From NCBI GenBank assembly GCA_000380705.1, contig AQYM01000026.1:14122-29047 (forward strand): a stretch of 14,926 bases of DNA, in the 5' to 3' direction. The stretch comes from Crenarchaeota archaeon SCGC AAA471-B05. GTDB lineage: Archaea; Thermoproteota; Thermoprotei; Gearchaeales; Gearchaeaceae. Shown one piece after another: positions 13,224-14,926 of this stretch. How positions within the stretch are numbered: the stretch's first letter is position 1; every line of letters starts with the position of its first letter. The notes beneath the pieces are model-generated. The model made no database searches. It was not told the origin of the DNA and worked only from the letters and a program-made list of their open reading frames with translations. A program made the position numbers and the translations under genes.

Positions 13224-14926
13224 TCATTTTTTAATCAAATAGTTACCAATGGCTAAGTATTTTAATCCTGAATTTTTGAAAGTCCAAATTGCAAGTTCAG
13301 GTGTTCCTACAATTGGATAGCCATGTAAATTGAAACTTGTATTTAAAATTCCTCCTACACCTGTAATTTTTTCAAAAGTCTTTAATATTTTTCTATAAGA
13401 AGGATTCCATTCATTTAAAGTTTGTGGTCTTGCTGTAAAATCCTGAGGATGTATTGCAGCTATTATTTCATCTCTTTTTTCTGTTGTATCAAAGGCAAGA
13501 ATCATATATCTTGCAGGTCTAGCATTTACTAAATATTCTTCCATTCTTTCTTCAAGTATAGTTGGAGCAAAGGGCATCCAGAAATCCCTTTGCTTTATTG
13601 CACTATTCAATTTTCTTACTATTCTAAAATCCCTTGGATCTGCTAAAATACTTCTATTACCTAATGCTCTTGGACCCCATTCAACTCTACCATTAAATCT
13701 TGCAACTATTTCACCTTTAGCTAAAAGCTCACCGACAATTTCTTCTATTCCGTCATATTTTTCAGCTTTATTTTCCAACCCTTCTTTTTTTATTACTTCC
13801 TTTATATAATCATCATCAAATTCGCATCCATAATAAAGATCTTCCAATGGATGAAATTCTGGTTTTTTTCCATCCCTTTTGCAAAGCTCATAGTAAATTT
13901 GTAAAGCAGCTCCCACAGGTGTTCCATCATCTCCTGCTGCAGGATAAAAGAAAGCATCATCAACTTCTTCCAATTCCAAAACCCTTTTATTGGCTTTAAC
14001 GTTTAAAATGTTTCCTCCAGCAAAAACTACCTTATTTATTCCTGTTGCATTTATTGCATTTCTTACCCATTGTAAAAATAATTCCTCATAGTAAGCTTGG
14101 CATGCAGCAGCTATGTTATCGAATCTTTCTCCTTCTAATAATTTCCTTAATTTTTTTTGCATAGACTTTAAATAACTTTTAAATATGTTTTCAAACTCCA
14201 AGTTATTTTTTGGATTTATTCTTATTATTTTTTTCATTTTTTCTATACAATAATCTGGTTTTCCATAAGGAGCGAGACCCATTACTTTATATTCATGGTC
14301 CCAAGGTTTCATTCCTAAGTATCTTGTTATTTCACTATAGAAAGCATTTCCAAGTGAATCATAGAAAGTAGACCATGCAATCCTTTTAATTTCTCCCTTT
14401 TCACCTATTGAAACAGTTGAAGAAACACCATCTCCTGCACCATCTGCTGTCATTATTAAAACTTTTTCATCATAACCAAATGGAGAACATCTATAGGCAC
14501 ATGAAGCATGGGCTAAATGATGTTCAACGAAAAAAACTTCCTTATTTTCAATACCCAATTCTTCAAATATTTTCTTCAATTCCTTTATATTTCTGAATTT
14601 ATGTAATATTTTAACGTAAAGTTTTACGAAAGTTTTTGAATGAAAATATGGAGAAATTTTTTCAAATATCTTTAATTTTAAAGGATATTCTTCCAAAGGA
14701 GAGTAAACTCTATTTAAACTTACTATGGCTATTGCATCAGTTTCAGAGGGATCGATTTTTGCTATTTTATAAACTTCCTTTATTGATAATTTAGGTACTC
14801 CGCTATGATGTTTTATATTTGTTAATCTTTCTTCTTGTATTGCAGCCAAAACTTTTCCGTCCCTTATTAATGCTGCTCCGCAGTCATGTCCATCATTTAT
14901 ACCAAGTACAGTTATTGGTCTATGGG
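13224..14926 (-). CDS. NodU/CmcH-family carbamoyltransferase, 5' end outside window
   Basis: This frame is open from the right window edge to TGA at 13224-13226, 566 complete residues. It starts before the window: the first visible residues PITVLGINDGHDCGAALIRD include the family's N-terminal G-x-(N/G)-x-x-H-D-x-x-A-A motif, so the TTG at 14849 is not the start. Next come VFFVEHHLAHASCAYRCSPF, the HHxxHAxxA metal-binding site, and TADGAGDG. The C-terminal part has FAGGNILNVKANKRV, YPAAGDDGTPVGAALQ, RVEWGPRALGNRSILADPR and NTSFNLHGYPIVGTPE, all hallmark blocks of O-carbamoyltransferases such as TobZ and NodU. These enzymes make carbamoyl-adenylate from carbamoyl phosphate and ATP and pass the carbamoyl group to a hydroxyl, often of a sugar. 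In a glycan locus a sugar acceptor is likely. The small gene downstream was probably translationally coupled through an ATGA overlap. Confidence 0.93.
   Translation of the reverse strand, partial: HRPITVLGINDGHDCGAALIRDGKVLAAIQEERLTNIKHHSGVPKLSIKEVYKIAKIDPSETDAIAIVSLNRVYSPLEEYPLKLKIFEKISPYFHSKTFVKLYVKILHKFRNIKELKKIFEELGIENKEVFFVEHHLAHASCAYRCSPFGYDEKVLIMTADGAGDGVSSTVSIGEKGEIKRIAWSTFYDSLGNAFYSEITRYLGMKPWDHEYKVMGLAPYGKPDYCIEKMKKIIRINPKNNLEFENIFKSYLKSMQKKLRKLLEGERFDNIAAACQAYYEELFLQWVRNAINATGINKVVFAGGNILNVKANKRVLELEEVDDAFFYPAAGDDGTPVGAALQIYYELCKRDGKKPEFHPLEDLYYGCEFDDDYIKEVIKKEGLENKAEKYDGIEEIVGELLAKGEIVARFNGRVEWGPRALGNRSILADPRDFRIVRKLNSAIKQRDFWMPFAPTILEERMEEYLVNARPARYMILAFDTTEKRDEIIAAIHPQDFTARPQTLNEWNPSYRKILKTFEKITGVGGILNTSFNLHGYPIVGTPELAIWTFKNSGLKYLAIGNYLIKK

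Overview
The window reads as archaeal DNA, very AT-rich, with every convincing gene on the minus strand, so transcription runs from the right end (about 14926) to the left end (1). Reasons for an archaeon: two adjacent HEPN-MNT gene pairs of the type abundant in thermophilic archaea, an AT-box promoter so close to a start codon that the message would be leaderless, several TTG starts (some with a Shine-Dalgarno match), and no bacterial-type -35/-10 pairs seen. A thermophilic Thermoproteota member is my best guess, but lineage cannot be fixed from this sequence alone.

Layout, in the direction of transcription. (1) 14926-13224: a NodU/CmcH-family carbamoyltransferase whose 5' end lies outside the window. 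(2) 13227-12801: a short protein of unknown function whose upstream N-terminal segment is out of frame. (3) 12792-12686: a decayed MNT nucleotidyltransferase tail. (4) 12693-11947: an HEPN-MNT pair. (5) 11869-8779: a GT4 glycosyltransferase, a class I methyltransferase and a second GT4 enzyme. (6) 8734-8026: a second HEPN-MNT pair whose MNT gene is broken by a one-base frameshift in an A7 run. (7) 8025-7737: a non-coding gap with a promoter. (8) 7736-1: a long glycan-assembly block with a large polytopic membrane protein resembling GT-C enzymes, an asparagine-synthase remnant, two intact GT4 enzymes that overlap, a CgeB-like glycosyltransferase, several glycosyltransferase remnants, a GT4 pseudogene with at least three stops and two frameshifts, and a GT4 gene cut by the left edge.

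Together the genes look like a locus for building and decorating a cell-surface or protein-linked glycan: cytosolic GT4/CgeB enzymes extend the sugar chain, the methyltransferase, the carbamoyltransferase and (formerly) an asparagine-synthase-like amidotransferase decorate it, and the membrane protein could use lipid-linked sugars outside the membrane. This combined role is inference from gene content; no single substrate can be read from the sequence.

The strongest unusual signal is decay. I found remnants that ordinary gene calling would skip: an asparagine-synthase motif at 5759-5920, glycosyltransferase tails at 2151-2347 and 3390-3515, an MNT tail at 12686-12792, and a heavily broken GT4 gene at 803-2129. 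Several further one-base frameshifts lie at or near homopolymers (8283-8289, about 13162-13170, about 12690). The glycan locus appears to be turning over quickly, with the HEPN-MNT modules on both sides of the 8779-11869 block. Part of the frameshift load could instead be sequencing error. I found no clearly new multi-gene system.
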